Counted from the first letter of the stretch, positions 41,148 to 49,580 are shown. The stretch: 64,000 bases of DNA from Candidatus Nitrosopumilus sp. (GCA_003331425.1 QOOS01000002.1:1-64000); one strand, 5' to 3'. Made by a program: numbers and translations. Notes: generated by a model from the sequence alone, not told the origin.

Positions 41148-41854
41148 TAGGGAACCTCCATTACTGTTTTCTTTTTCAATTTCTTTGGAAGAATTTTTCT
41201 TACTCTTTCTCTCATGACTTTCTGCTGCTCTTGGATTTGTTTCGTAGCATCCATAATGTAGAAATCTTCACGCTTACTCATCTCTTCGTATTGATCAACA
41301 ATTTTACTTTGAAAAATTCTAAAACTATCGTAGATGTCTTTTGATAAATTAAGATCCATTCCAGCTTCATAAAATTTCAGTTTTGGTCTGCCAGAAAGAA
41401 TTCGATCCATTGCAGTATCTAGTGGAACTCTAAAGTAAAATGCAACATCAGGCTTTATTGCAAAATCATATACTTTTCTTACCCAGTTGGGGTTACATCC
41501 CCTTGTAACATCCCTAGCATATGCAGTGTAGATGTATCTGTCTGCCAAAACAAAATACCCAGCTCGTAATAATGGCAATATATTCCGTTCAAATCTGTCT
41601 GCAAAATCAGTTGCATGAAGTAAGCTAAAAGTTGTGGGTGTGAGATTTTCTTTCTTTTTTCCTTTTGATGTGATTGATTTTACCATATTTGAGGAGTTCC
41701 ACTCGGTTCTAAACACCTCAAATCCATTATATCGTAACCATTTTTCCAATAAACGTAGTTGTGTAGACTTTCCAGAACCATCAACACCCTCTACAACTAT
41801 AAGCTTCCCAGGAATTCCGTGATTTTTTAGAGTTTTTTTTGCAGATAATGACAA
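41147..41854 (-). CDS. Thymidylate-kinase-like P-loop kinase, paralog 2
   Basis: LIVVEGVDGSGKSTQLRLLEKWL; LADRYIYTAYARDVTRG. Confidence 0.87.
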   Translation of the reverse strand: MSLSAKKTLKNHGIPGKLIVVEGVDGSGKSTQLRLLEKWLRYNGFEVFRTEWNSSNMVKSITSKGKKKENLTPTTFSLLHATDFADRFERNILPLLRAGYFVLADRYIYTAYARDVTRGCNPNWVRKVYDFAIKPDVAFYFRVPLDTAMDRILSGRPKLKFYEAGMDLNLSKDIYDSFRIFQSKIVDQYEEMSKREDFYIMDATKQIQEQQKVMRERVRKILPKKLKKKTVMEVP

Positions 41855-41910
41855 CTATGATTATACGAATAGCATAACTATCTATAAATTTTTTATATGT
41901 TTTATGAGAA

Positions 41911-43491
41911 CTACATAATCCCAATAGGTTTGAAGTGGGATTGTTTAGATGGTTCATAGTAAACCATCAATTTTACCTTGATTCCAAGAGTATTTTCTAA
42001 TTTTGTACAAGCCTGTTTTAGTAAAACTTCTGGAAAATGGTTTTTTGAAACATGTACTTCAAGATGTAGTGAATCTGGACTATCTGATTTGGGCTTAAGC
42101 AAGGTTCCAGTTTTGTGGAAAATGTCACAAAGTGAAACTACAGTGGATATTTTTTTGATAGTTTTCTTATCTGTTTGTTCTAAAATTTGCTCAAACCTAG
42201 AAATCAATGATTCTGCTTTCTTTTTCTTTTTTGAATAAATTATTGATAATGCAATAATTAATTGCTCTCTGTGAGATAGAATGCTATCGTCATCAAGTAT
42301 GGTATACAAAACATTGTCTACATCTCGAAATGAGGATAGAGTATCAATTTTTGAAATGGATTGTGCCAATAACACTCGTTCTTTGTCAGAAACCAGATTC
42401 ATCGAAAATAACAGCCTAACCAAATCTTCTACATATTCAGACAGTACATCAGGCTGACATGATAGATGAATGAGTTCTTCTACATGAACTACGTCTATTT
42501 CATGTTTGGAAAATTCTTGTGGATATTGTAATGATAATGATAAAGTCCCTTCTCTGAGACCTTGGGCACTGACAATCAGAGAAGGGAAGCTAAGTTTTTT
42601 CATTAATTCGGAAATAACGATAGATCCTGCCTTAATTGTATCAGATCTACTTCCCCCAATCGATTCAATTTTTGAAATTTTTTCAGTATTTTGATTCAAT
42701 AATTCCGTGGCAATGTTGTCCAGAGGTTCTAAACCTAAAGAAAAATTGTGTAATTTTTTGAGAGGGTAGTTGATTTTTTCTTGATTGTATTTGGCTATTG
42801 CCCTAAGAACGCCGCCCACTCCTACCAAAACCACGTCATCAGAATCAGAAATGCCTAAAAATTCTCTAGTAGGTAACTCCTTTTGAACAAATTCTTTGAT
42901 TTTTGAAATTGTTTTTTCAGAAAATTCTGAATCGTTTGAAAATTGTTGTGTTAATCGCAAGGAGCCCAAAGGTAAAGAGATTACTTTTTGAATTTCAAAA
43001 TTTTTTGAAGAGACTATCTCTAGACTTCCACCCCCAATATCAAAAAACACTGTAGATGGTAAATTCAATGAACGAATGGCACCTGCATGTGAGTAAATAG
43101 CTTCTTCATGTTCTGATAAAATCTTGAAATTAAATCCTGTCTCTTTTCGAATTTGGTCAATAAAATCTACGTTATTTTTGGCATCTCTTACTGCACTGGT
43201 AGCTACAGCTAGAACATAATCAATTTGTTCAAAGTCAATAATACTCCTAAATAATTTAAGAGACTCGATGGTTTTTTCTATATGGCTTTGTTGAATGACT
43301 TCATCAACTAGGCCTTCAGCAAGTTTGATGCGAGATGATTCTTGATGATATGGTTTGTATGTATTTTGAGAATCAACATTGTAGTTTACCATTTTAACTG
43401 AATTAGAACCCAAATCAATTACTGATGCTTTTCCAGTTCCGTCTCTAATATTTGGGAATTTTTTCAATCCGTTGGTTTTCTTCAAGTTCAT
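41911..43491 (-). CDS. Ppx/GppA exopolyphosphatase family protein
   Basis: ASVIDLGSNSVKMVNYN; FFDIGGGSLEIVSS; C-terminal helical HD-like region. Confidence 0.9.
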   Translation of the reverse strand: MNLKKTNGLKKFPNIRDGTGKASVIDLGSNSVKMVNYNVDSQNTYKPYHQESSRIKLAEGLVDEVIQQSHIEKTIESLKLFRSIIDFEQIDYVLAVATSAVRDAKNNVDFIDQIRKETGFNFKILSEHEEAIYSHAGAIRSLNLPSTVFFDIGGGSLEIVSSKNFEIQKVISLPLGSLRLTQQFSNDSEFSEKTISKIKEFVQKELPTREFLGISDSDDVVLVGVGGVLRAIAKYNQEKINYPLKKLHNFSLGLEPLDNIATELLNQNTEKISKIESIGGSRSDTIKAGSIVISELMKKLSFPSLIVSAQGLREGTLSLSLQYPQEFSKHEIDVVHVEELIHLSCQPDVLSEYVEDLVRLLFSMNLVSDKERVLLAQSISKIDTLSSFRDVDNVLYTILDDDSILSHREQLIIALSIIYSKKKKKAESLISRFEQILEQTDKKTIKKISTVVSLCDIFHKTGTLLKPKSDSPDSLHLEVHVSKNHFPEVLLKQACTKLENTLGIKVKLMVYYEPSKQSHFKPIGIM

Positions 43492-43523
43492 TAATTTATT
43501 CTCATTGAATTAAAAAAAATTAT

Positions 43524-44027
43524 CTATCTGCATAATTTCTTAAGTTGTTTTGGAGTCATAATGCTTCTAAGGGATCCAGATATTTTGCCTTTGGCAATGT
43601 TGCATATAATATGTACAAGACCTCCCTTTTTTAATGAAATGTCAACTGTGCCATCATTAGATATTATTTTGGAAATTAGATCTGTCAAATGAGGTTCATG
43701 TCCTACCAGCATAATAGATGAATCAGGTTTTAACGTAGTTAATTTTTTAACAGTTTTCTCTGTATCAATTTCAGGTTTTAATTCATTCCAAATTTTGATG
43801 GATTTTTTTTTACTTTTAACATGTTTGATGATAATTTCTGCTGTTTGTTTTGCACGGATCAAAGGGCTTGAAATGATGTCATCTACATCAATTTCCAAAT
43901 TTTTTATTGCTTTAGCAATACAACATAGTTCCTTTTTACCTACTTCAGTTAATTCCCTTTTGGAATCCCCTGCAAAATTTTGTGTATGTTCTTGAGCTTT
44001 TCCATGTCGCAGTATGTATAATTCCAT
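43524..44027 (-). CDS. sixA: SixA-type phosphohistidine phosphatase (histidine phosphatase superfamily)
   Basis: MELYILRHGKAQEH; SSPLIRAKQTAEI; LVGHEPHLTDL. Confidence 0.9.
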   Translation of the reverse strand: MELYILRHGKAQEHTQNFAGDSKRELTEVGKKELCCIAKAIKNLEIDVDDIISSPLIRAKQTAEIIIKHVKSKKKSIKIWNELKPEIDTEKTVKKLTTLKPDSSIMLVGHEPHLTDLISKIISNDGTVDISLKKGGLVHIICNIAKGKISGSLRSIMTPKQLKKLCR

Positions 44028-44088
44028 ACAATTCTTTGAATGATTAGTTATTTGATTGATGAGGTGTTATTTTGTGTAATCTATATAG

Positions 44089-44268
44089 AATTTTACAAGA
44101 TACGGTTCTTTTTATCCATGCAGATATTGTGAAAACAAATTACATAGTTTCTCAAACTGTCCTAAATGCCATATATCATACCATGAAATTTGTCTTAATT
44201 GCAGAAGAAAATGTTTATCAAAATATTACGACCATAGTTTTTTCCAAAAAATAAACTCCATGTGTTAA
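44089..44268 (+). pseudogene. Zinc-ribbon ORF without a recognisable start codon; homologous to 60411-60614
   Basis: Manual frame: RYGSFYPCRYCENKLHSFSNCPKCHISYHEICLNCRRKCLSKYYDHSFFQKINSMC; the ORF-track call at 44072 is another frame. Confidence 0.5.
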
Positions 44269-44369
44269 TAATCAGGGACTAGATTTTTTGACTTAAGTTG
44301 AATATATTGAGTATATAAAAAAAAATTAATGATAACTCACTATTTAACTTCTTTTGAAATATTTCTATC

Positions 44370-44666
44370 ATGGCGACAAAAAAACGTGCAGCAAAAAGAA
44401 AAAGTTCTAAAAAAGGGAAAAAACTTGTATCCAAGGCTAAGAAATCTGCCTCAAAAGCAAAGAAATCAGTAAAAAAAGTTAAAAAAACAATTAGCAAAGC
44501 AAAAAAACGTTCTCAACTAGTCGCAAACAAAAGAAAACGAGAACTGGAAAAGGCAAATAAGAAGATCAAAAGCATGAAAAAGGCATTAAAGGCTGCTGAA
44601 AAATCTGCCCGCAAAAAGAAAACAAATTATCAAAAAGCATTGAAGCGGGTATCTAAAACTTCATAG
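44370..44666 (+). CDS. Lysine/alanine-rich H1-like basic protein
   Basis: MATKKRAAKRKSSKKGKKLVSKAKKSASKAKKSVKKVKK. Confidence 0.8.
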   Translation: MATKKRAAKRKSSKKGKKLVSKAKKSASKAKKSVKKVKKTISKAKKRSQLVANKRKRELEKANKKIKSMKKALKAAEKSARKKKTNYQKALKRVSKTS

Positions 44667-44686
44667 CTTTTTTATTTTTTAATATC

Positions 44687-45187
44687 ATGGAATATTCAAA
44701 GAAACCCTTGATTGGAATCATCATGGGCTCTGTTTCAGATAGTAGAATAATGCAAAATGCATCTTGGATTTTAGACGAATATAAAATTAAACATGAAGAT
44801 CAAATTGTATCTGCTCACAGAACACCTACACGGTTGATAGAGTATGCAAAACATGCTGAAACGAAGGGATTCAAAGTAATTATTGCTGGTGCTGGAGGGG
44901 CTGCACATTTACCAGGAATGATTGCATCTCATACTATCATTCCAGTAATTGGAGTTCCAATACTAATCTATAATGACAAAAGCCCAAAAAAGTACGATAA
45001 GAAATTTTCAGCATTTGAAGGAATTGATTCATTGTTGTCAATTACAGAAATGCCCTCAGGTTCTCCAGTAGGTGCAGTTGGCATTGACAAAGCATCAGAT
45101 GCAGGGATTTACGCTGTAAAATTACTTGCAAATGAATTTCCTGATTTGAAATCAAAATTGAAAACTAAATGCAAAGACACCTCTTAA
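44687..45187 (+). CDS. purE: 5-(carboxyamino)imidazole ribonucleotide mutase
   Basis: IGIIMGSVSDSRIM; VSAHRTPTRL; AGAGGAAHLPGMIAS. Confidence 0.93.
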   Translation: MEYSKKPLIGIIMGSVSDSRIMQNASWILDEYKIKHEDQIVSAHRTPTRLIEYAKHAETKGFKVIIAGAGGAAHLPGMIASHTIIPVIGVPILIYNDKSPKKYDKKFSAFEGIDSLLSITEMPSGSPVGAVGIDKASDAGIYAVKLLANEFPDLKSKLKTKCKDTS

Positions 45188-45209
45188 CACTGCTTATACA
45201 AGCTAATAG

Positions 45210-45593
45210 TCATTTTGCACGTATTGGTTTTAAGAAAATTTCATAAATCATTAAGATAGACAGTAAAGGCGCACTTGTTATTTGATTAGTTGCGGAATTA
45301 AAAAATCCCAAAACAAAAGATTCAGACAATTTCTTTTTTACTTCTGGACGATTCATAGCTTTAGACATTTTCTTTTTTTCATCTTCAGTAGCTTTTTTAC
45401 CCTTATTGTGCGGAGTCATTCCTTTTTTAAATTGGCTAACAGACATTTTCTTTTTAGTTTCTTCTGAATAAATCCCAGTTCTTCCTTTATTCCATGCCAC
45501 TTGACCTTTTTTTGATTGAGAAATTTTTTGTCTAGTTTCTTCTGAAAGTTTTTCACCTTTTTTCGCCAATATGATTTTCAATATCTTAAACAT
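45210..45593 (-). CDS. NUMOD3-motif protein (homing-endonuclease-type DNA-binding repeats)
   Basis: EETRQKISQSKKGQVAWNKG / EETKKKMSVSQFKKGMTPHNKGKKATEDEKKKMSKAM. The upstream part of the ORF-track call overlaps the tRNA. Confidence 0.65.
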   Translation of the reverse strand: MFKILKIILAKKGEKLSEETRQKISQSKKGQVAWNKGRTGIYSEETKKKMSVSQFKKGMTPHNKGKKATEDEKKKMSKAMNRPEVKKKLSESFVLGFFNSATNQITSAPLLSILMIYEIFLKPIRAK

Positions 45594-45635
45594 TAAAAAT
45601 AATTCATACTTTGTCACGGTACTTAAGTCCAGAGA

Positions 45636-45712
45636 TGGTGCAGTTACCGGGATTTGAACCCGGGTCACGTACTTGGCAAGCACGAGTACTAACCAGACTG
45701 TACTATAACTGC
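45636..45712 (-). tRNA. tRNA-Gly(GCC), CCA encoded
   Basis: GCAGTTA/TAACTGC acceptor; anticodon loop TTGCCAA; T-arm CCGGGTTCAAATCCCGG; ACCA 3' end. Confidence 0.93.
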
Positions 45713-45776
45713 AACAATTCAAAGGGTTGAATTTGCAGATTTAAGCGTTTTTAAGCTTTCATTGCTTTAGTAGTAT

Positions 45777-46040
45777 ATGGATGAGATTCTTTTAAAGAAA
45801 ATTGAACAAAAAATTCAAGATAGCATTTCCAATAAAGATGATATTAAGGAATTGATTAAACTACTTTCTACAATAGATGGTTCCAAATCGTTCGCGCTGG
45901 GAATTGTAGTGGGGAGATTGTACAATACTTTTTTCTATCAAAGTAAAAGAATCCTTAAGCGAGAACCAACTAAGAAAGAATTTGAAGATTTTTTAAAATA
46001 TATTGAAAATAAGAAATCTGATTTAGAACGTTTATGGTGA
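45777..46040 (+). CDS. Hypothetical protein (87 aa)
   Basis: Complete ORF after tRNA-Gly. Confidence 0.6.
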   Translation: MDEILLKKIEQKIQDSISNKDDIKELIKLLSTIDGSKSFALGIVVGRLYNTFFYQSKRILKREPTKKEFEDFLKYIENKKSDLERLW

Positions 46041-46541
46041 TGGTTTATTCCATTCAATTACTTTGATTGTTGGAGTACCTGGTAGTTTTACACATGCTCC
46101 GTGAAGTGCTTTCTTTGCTGCAGTTAGATATGTTTCACCATTAACGTATAATTCCATAATGCATTGTCCTTGTCTTACTCTTGCACCTAGACTGGTTGCT
46201 TTACCCCATGATCTTCTCATACCTTCTGAAACTCTATCTGCACCAGCAGTGGCAATTTGTTTATTTTCTCTTAGGAGATTATGTGGATAAATTCTAAGTC
46301 TTGAATAGTAGCCTGATTCACCTGTTGTTTTTTCTAGTGTTTTGTTTGCTGCTAATCTGGTTGATTCAATAGCCATATGTCTAATTTGAAGACGTTCATT
46401 CATCAATAATTGAACACAGTATTCGTATGTACCTCTTTTACCACCTTGAAATTTTGCAATTTTAATTTGAGGTTTTCCTTTGATGTATTCTTTTCTTGTG
46501 AATACTTGACCTGTTCCGTCTCTATAGTTTGCACCATGCAT
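46032..46541 (-). CDS. rpl10e: 50S ribosomal protein L10e/L16 (uL16)
   Basis: MHGANYRDGTGQVFTRKEYIKGKPQIKIAKFQGG; archaeal L10e. Confidence 0.92.
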   Translation of the reverse strand: MHGANYRDGTGQVFTRKEYIKGKPQIKIAKFQGGKRGTYEYCVQLLMNERLQIRHMAIESTRLAANKTLEKTTGESGYYSRLRIYPHNLLRENKQIATAGADRVSEGMRRSWGKATSLGARVRQGQCIMELYVNGETYLTAAKKALHGACVKLPGTPTIKVIEWNKPSP

Positions 46542-46638
46542 GATAATCTCAACCATGAATGCCCATATTTTAACGGTTAGCAGCTATTTGGTCATATTTC
46601 CAATGCTTATATGGAAATCTTCCATTTTTCTCAATAAT

Positions 46639-47202
46639 ATGGATGAGGGCATTGAAGTTCGTGGAGACTTGATTTTAGATCAAGCTTGTATCTCTGAACA
46701 CAAAATGATCCATGATCTTGAACAAAAGGGATTTGGTGAAATTGATCAGGGAAAATTATTTCTCAAATCTTTTGAAACATTGTATTTGCTATACACTCAA
46801 AAATTATTTTTAAAGAAAAATAAAAAACAAATTGATTTTGATACTTTTATGAATATTTGCCAAAAAACAAATCCTGAAATTCTTACAAAATTTTTGATAT
46901 TTAGAGATCTAAAGACTAGAGGATATGTTGTTAAAGATGGATTTGGATTTGGTTCTGATTTTCGAGTTTATGAAAGGGGTCATTTTGGTGAGAAAGGCGC
47001 AAAATTCTTGATTTTTGGTCTTAACGAAGGTCAACAAGAGAAGATGGGTGCATTACAAAAAAAGATTGATGAGATTACTCAAATGGGAAAAGAACCAATT
47101 ATTGCAGTAATTGAAAGGCGTGGTGAAGTAATTTATTATAAAATTAATAAAATGAATTTTCTAGAAAATAAAAACCGTTTAGAAGGTAATTTTGAATTTT
47201 AA
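46639..47202 (+). CDS. endA: tRNA-splicing endonuclease (start inferred; ORF track begins at 46540)
   Basis: Catalytic-domain signature YVVKDGFGFGSDFRVYERGHFGEKGAKFLIFGLNEG. Confidence 0.88.
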   Translation: MDEGIEVRGDLILDQACISEHKMIHDLEQKGFGEIDQGKLFLKSFETLYLLYTQKLFLKKNKKQIDFDTFMNICQKTNPEILTKFLIFRDLKTRGYVVKDGFGFGSDFRVYERGHFGEKGAKFLIFGLNEGQQEKMGALQKKIDEITQMGKEPIIAVIERRGEVIYYKINKMNFLENKNRLEGNFEF

Positions 47203-47906
47203 ATTTCTGTAACCCACTTTGTTGAATATTTCAAAAGATTATTTTTTTCAGCATACATAAAATCACATACTTCTACGTATTTTGTTTTATTTTGCCACAA
47301 ATCTTCAAAATCTTTTCTTTTTCTTTCCACTCTTGATTTGTCATTCCATGAAGTAAAAACATCGACGGATTCAAAATCTCTTGTTTGTGTTGAAAATGAT
47401 TCTTTTGATGTTCCTGTAAATGCCACTTGTTCATCATTTTCATCAATGAATATTCCAATTCTCTCAGAAAATGCATCGGCAATACGTTCTGAATTTGGAA
47501 TAGCAATTTTTAATTCAATTTGACCATTATTTACTATATTTTGTAATTTCTGAATTTTACTATTTTTGATAAATTTCCCTTCAAATGATTTTGTAAATTT
47601 TTCAGAAAATAATTTTGTAAATAAATTCAAATCTTCAGTTTTGAATCTGTGTCCTGTGATCATTCTTAATTTTGATTTGCCTGAACTGAAATTGTCAAAT
47701 GCCATTGATATTGTAGCTAATGCCTGAATTGATAGATAATTCACACATCTATCATATTCGATACAATTACTCAAACATGGGAAAAAGAATTCTGCAACAA
47801 TATCATCCACATCAGAACGATATTCTTCTTTTAAGTTGATATTTTTCAAACCCATGGAATATGATTTGTGATTTTGATATTTAAGCCAATAACAAGAATT
47901 ATTCAA
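47199..47906 (-). CDS. PLD-like (phospholipase D-like nuclease) domain protein; start uncertain
   Basis: IDENDEQVAFTGTSKESFSTQTRDFESVDVFTSW resembles the PLDc half-site of helicase/restriction-associated proteins. Confidence 0.5.
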   Translation of the reverse strand: MNNSCYWLKYQNHKSYSMGLKNINLKEEYRSDVDDIVAEFFFPCLSNCIEYDRCVNYLSIQALATISMAFDNFSSGKSKLRMITGHRFKTEDLNLFTKLFSEKFTKSFEGKFIKNSKIQKLQNIVNNGQIELKIAIPNSERIADAFSERIGIFIDENDEQVAFTGTSKESFSTQTRDFESVDVFTSWNDKSRVERKRKDFEDLWQNKTKYVEVCDFMYAEKNNLLKYSTKWVTEI

Positions 47907-47907
47907 G

Positions 47908-47982
47908 TGCTCCCATCGGGATTTGAACCCGAGTCTTTGGCTTGAGAAGCCAAAATGCTTAACCGGACTACACTATAGGAGC
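47908..47982 (-). tRNA. tRNA-Glu(CTC), CCA not encoded
   Basis: GCTCCTA...anticodon loop TTCTCAA in TTGGC/GCCAA stem; T-arm TCGGGTTCAAATCCCGA. Confidence 0.92.
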
Positions 47983-48092
47983 TTGTTCAAAAACTACCTC
48001 ATCTTAATTTAAAGGAAATGTTTTGAGTTTGAATAAAGTTGTAAAACTTTGTAACTTAATTCCTTTATACAAAAAATACTGTGTGAGAATAT

Positions 48093-48977
48093 ATGGATTT
48101 AAAAAAATTTATTGAAAATCAGGGACTAGCTGATTTGCCTGTTGGATTGGGGGGATGTCGAAATTCAGATTATTTTTTTGATTCTTGTGATTACGATCTA
48201 ATGGTTTTTGATGAAAATTCCTCAAATAATCAGATCATTCCATTTGAAAATGATATCATTACAATTCATCACTCATCTTTATCTGAAACAAATACAAAAA
48301 AACTTCTTCAATATGATAAATTAAAAATCATTCAAGACGAATCATGGAATTTGAAAATATTTCTTTCTAAAATTTCTGAAAAACGTGATTCTCTATTTTC
48401 TGATTTTGCAAAAAATTCTTTAATTGAATCTATATTTTGTTGCCAAAAAACTAAAGATGCAATTCAAAATGAGGATCCTTTTGCCGCATGTTGGCAAAAA
48501 TGTGCTTGCTACTATTTGGCTGATGCAATATCTTCTTTGAATCACAATTCTTCTAGCCCTTCACATATGCTTGATTCTCTTCGGAAATTTCCAAAAAACT
48601 CTACCAATAATCATATTTCCAATATTCTTCAAACTATTGGTATTGAAAGAGCGACCCCTACATTGTTAGAACGTATGCTAAAATCTTCAATTGGGTTTTC
48701 TGATTTGATTGAACAAAATAATCATTCTGAATTAATTCAAAGAAAATATGATTATTTCATGGAAAATTCAATGCTTTCTGACTGTTATTTTTATTTGGGA
48801 TATATCAATAAAGAAAATTTTATTTCAATAAAAGATGAATTGAATAAAAAAGAGGATCTTATACATTTACTAAAAATTGCTTTTGACATTGAATCTGAAA
48901 CTAATCTGCTTTTACATCATGCAGAAACTATCCAATCTAGTTGTAGTCAAATCATTGAGACTTTTTCTCAAGGCTAA
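48093..48977 (+). CDS. Nucleotidyltransferase-like protein of unknown function
   Basis: LPVGLGGCRNSDYFFDSCDYDLMVFD resembles a Gly-x-Asp-x-Asp NTase motif, followed by a helical domain. Confidence 0.55.
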   Translation: MDLKKFIENQGLADLPVGLGGCRNSDYFFDSCDYDLMVFDENSSNNQIIPFENDIITIHHSSLSETNTKKLLQYDKLKIIQDESWNLKIFLSKISEKRDSLFSDFAKNSLIESIFCCQKTKDAIQNEDPFAACWQKCACYYLADAISSLNHNSSSPSHMLDSLRKFPKNSTNNHISNILQTIGIERATPTLLERMLKSSIGFSDLIEQNNHSELIQRKYDYFMENSMLSDCYFYLGYINKENFISIKDELNKKEDLIHLLKIAFDIESETNLLLHHAETIQSSCSQIIETFSQG

Positions 48978-49108
48978 TCTGATTTTTTATTTTATTTAAA
49001 ATTAATTTAATCACAATTTTTTAATTTTTATTATTATGTTTTGATTTGGATTTTAATAATTCACATCTTTGTACTAACCTTTTAAAACAAGTTAAATCTT
49101 GTTTTATC

Positions 49109-49255
49109 ATGGTAGATCAAGCATGTGGATGCGAAGCTGATAGCGGAGATCCAGATTACTCATGTGATTGTGCAATGCAAGGGGCCTGTATATGCAGTGC
49201 AGATTGCAAATGCAACACAGATGTTTGTAAAGAAGCTGTTTCTCAAATGAGTTAA
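49109..49255 (+). CDS. Small Cys-rich, metallothionein-like protein (48 aa)
   Basis: MVDQACGCEADSGDPDYSCDCAMQGACICSADCKCNTDVCKEAVSQMS: 9 Cys, four CxC pairs. Confidence 0.65.
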   Translation: MVDQACGCEADSGDPDYSCDCAMQGACICSADCKCNTDVCKEAVSQMS

Positions 49256-49288
49256 ACAACTATTTACAATCTAATTTTTTATTTTTAT

Positions 49289-49456
49289 TTAATCTTCTTC
49301 TTGCTCAAAGCCCCAAGATTTTACTAACTCTTTTTGGAACTTGTCTGCTTGTTTTTCATCTAATCCAAAACCACAATTTTTGTGAGTAGGAACAACTGTC
49401 ATTCCATCTAATTTGAATTCAACTTCAAACAAGTGTACTTTGGCACATTCGCACAT
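49289..49456 (-). CDS. Small conserved-looking protein (55 aa), not in ORF track
   Basis: Manual translation MCECAKVHLFEVEFKLDGMTVVPTHKNCGFGLDEKQADKFQKELVKSWGFEQEED. Confidence 0.6.
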   Translation of the reverse strand: MCECAKVHLFEVEFKLDGMTVVPTHKNCGFGLDEKQADKFQKELVKSWGFEQEED

Positions 49457-49580
49457 TTCTATTTTTTTTTGAATATTCCTCTATATTTGCCTATTTGAAT
49501 TGAATTTTTGTATGTATTTTTGGCATTTTTCAGGAATTTGAATAACGTTTAACTATCCGTTTGGACAATTTTTTTTAGAT

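Larger units (their letters stand above)
38292..45655. mobile_element. Putative integrated island bounded by tRNA-Gly and a duplicated tRNA 3' end (no integrase seen)
   Basis: agatggtgcagttaccg at 38292-38308 is repeated exactly at 45633-45649 (tRNA-Gly 3' end), in the orientation expected for integration at a tRNA 3' end. Confidence 0.4.

Noticed and set aside
44072-44254. ORF-track 60-aa plus-strand ORF MCNLYRILQDTVLF...
   Set aside because: A different frame of the same DNA encodes a Cys-rich zinc ribbon with a clear homolog at 60411-60614; the listed frame has no recognisable features.
38292-45655. Calling the island a provirus or ICE
   Set aside because: No integrase, capsid, terminase, relaxase or replication gene is visible, and the region includes purE and enzyme genes; only the att-like geometry supports mobility.
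45594-45722. N-terminal extension of the minus-strand ORF 45210..45722
   Set aside because: It is a translation through the tRNA-Gly gene; the real start is probably the Met at 45593.
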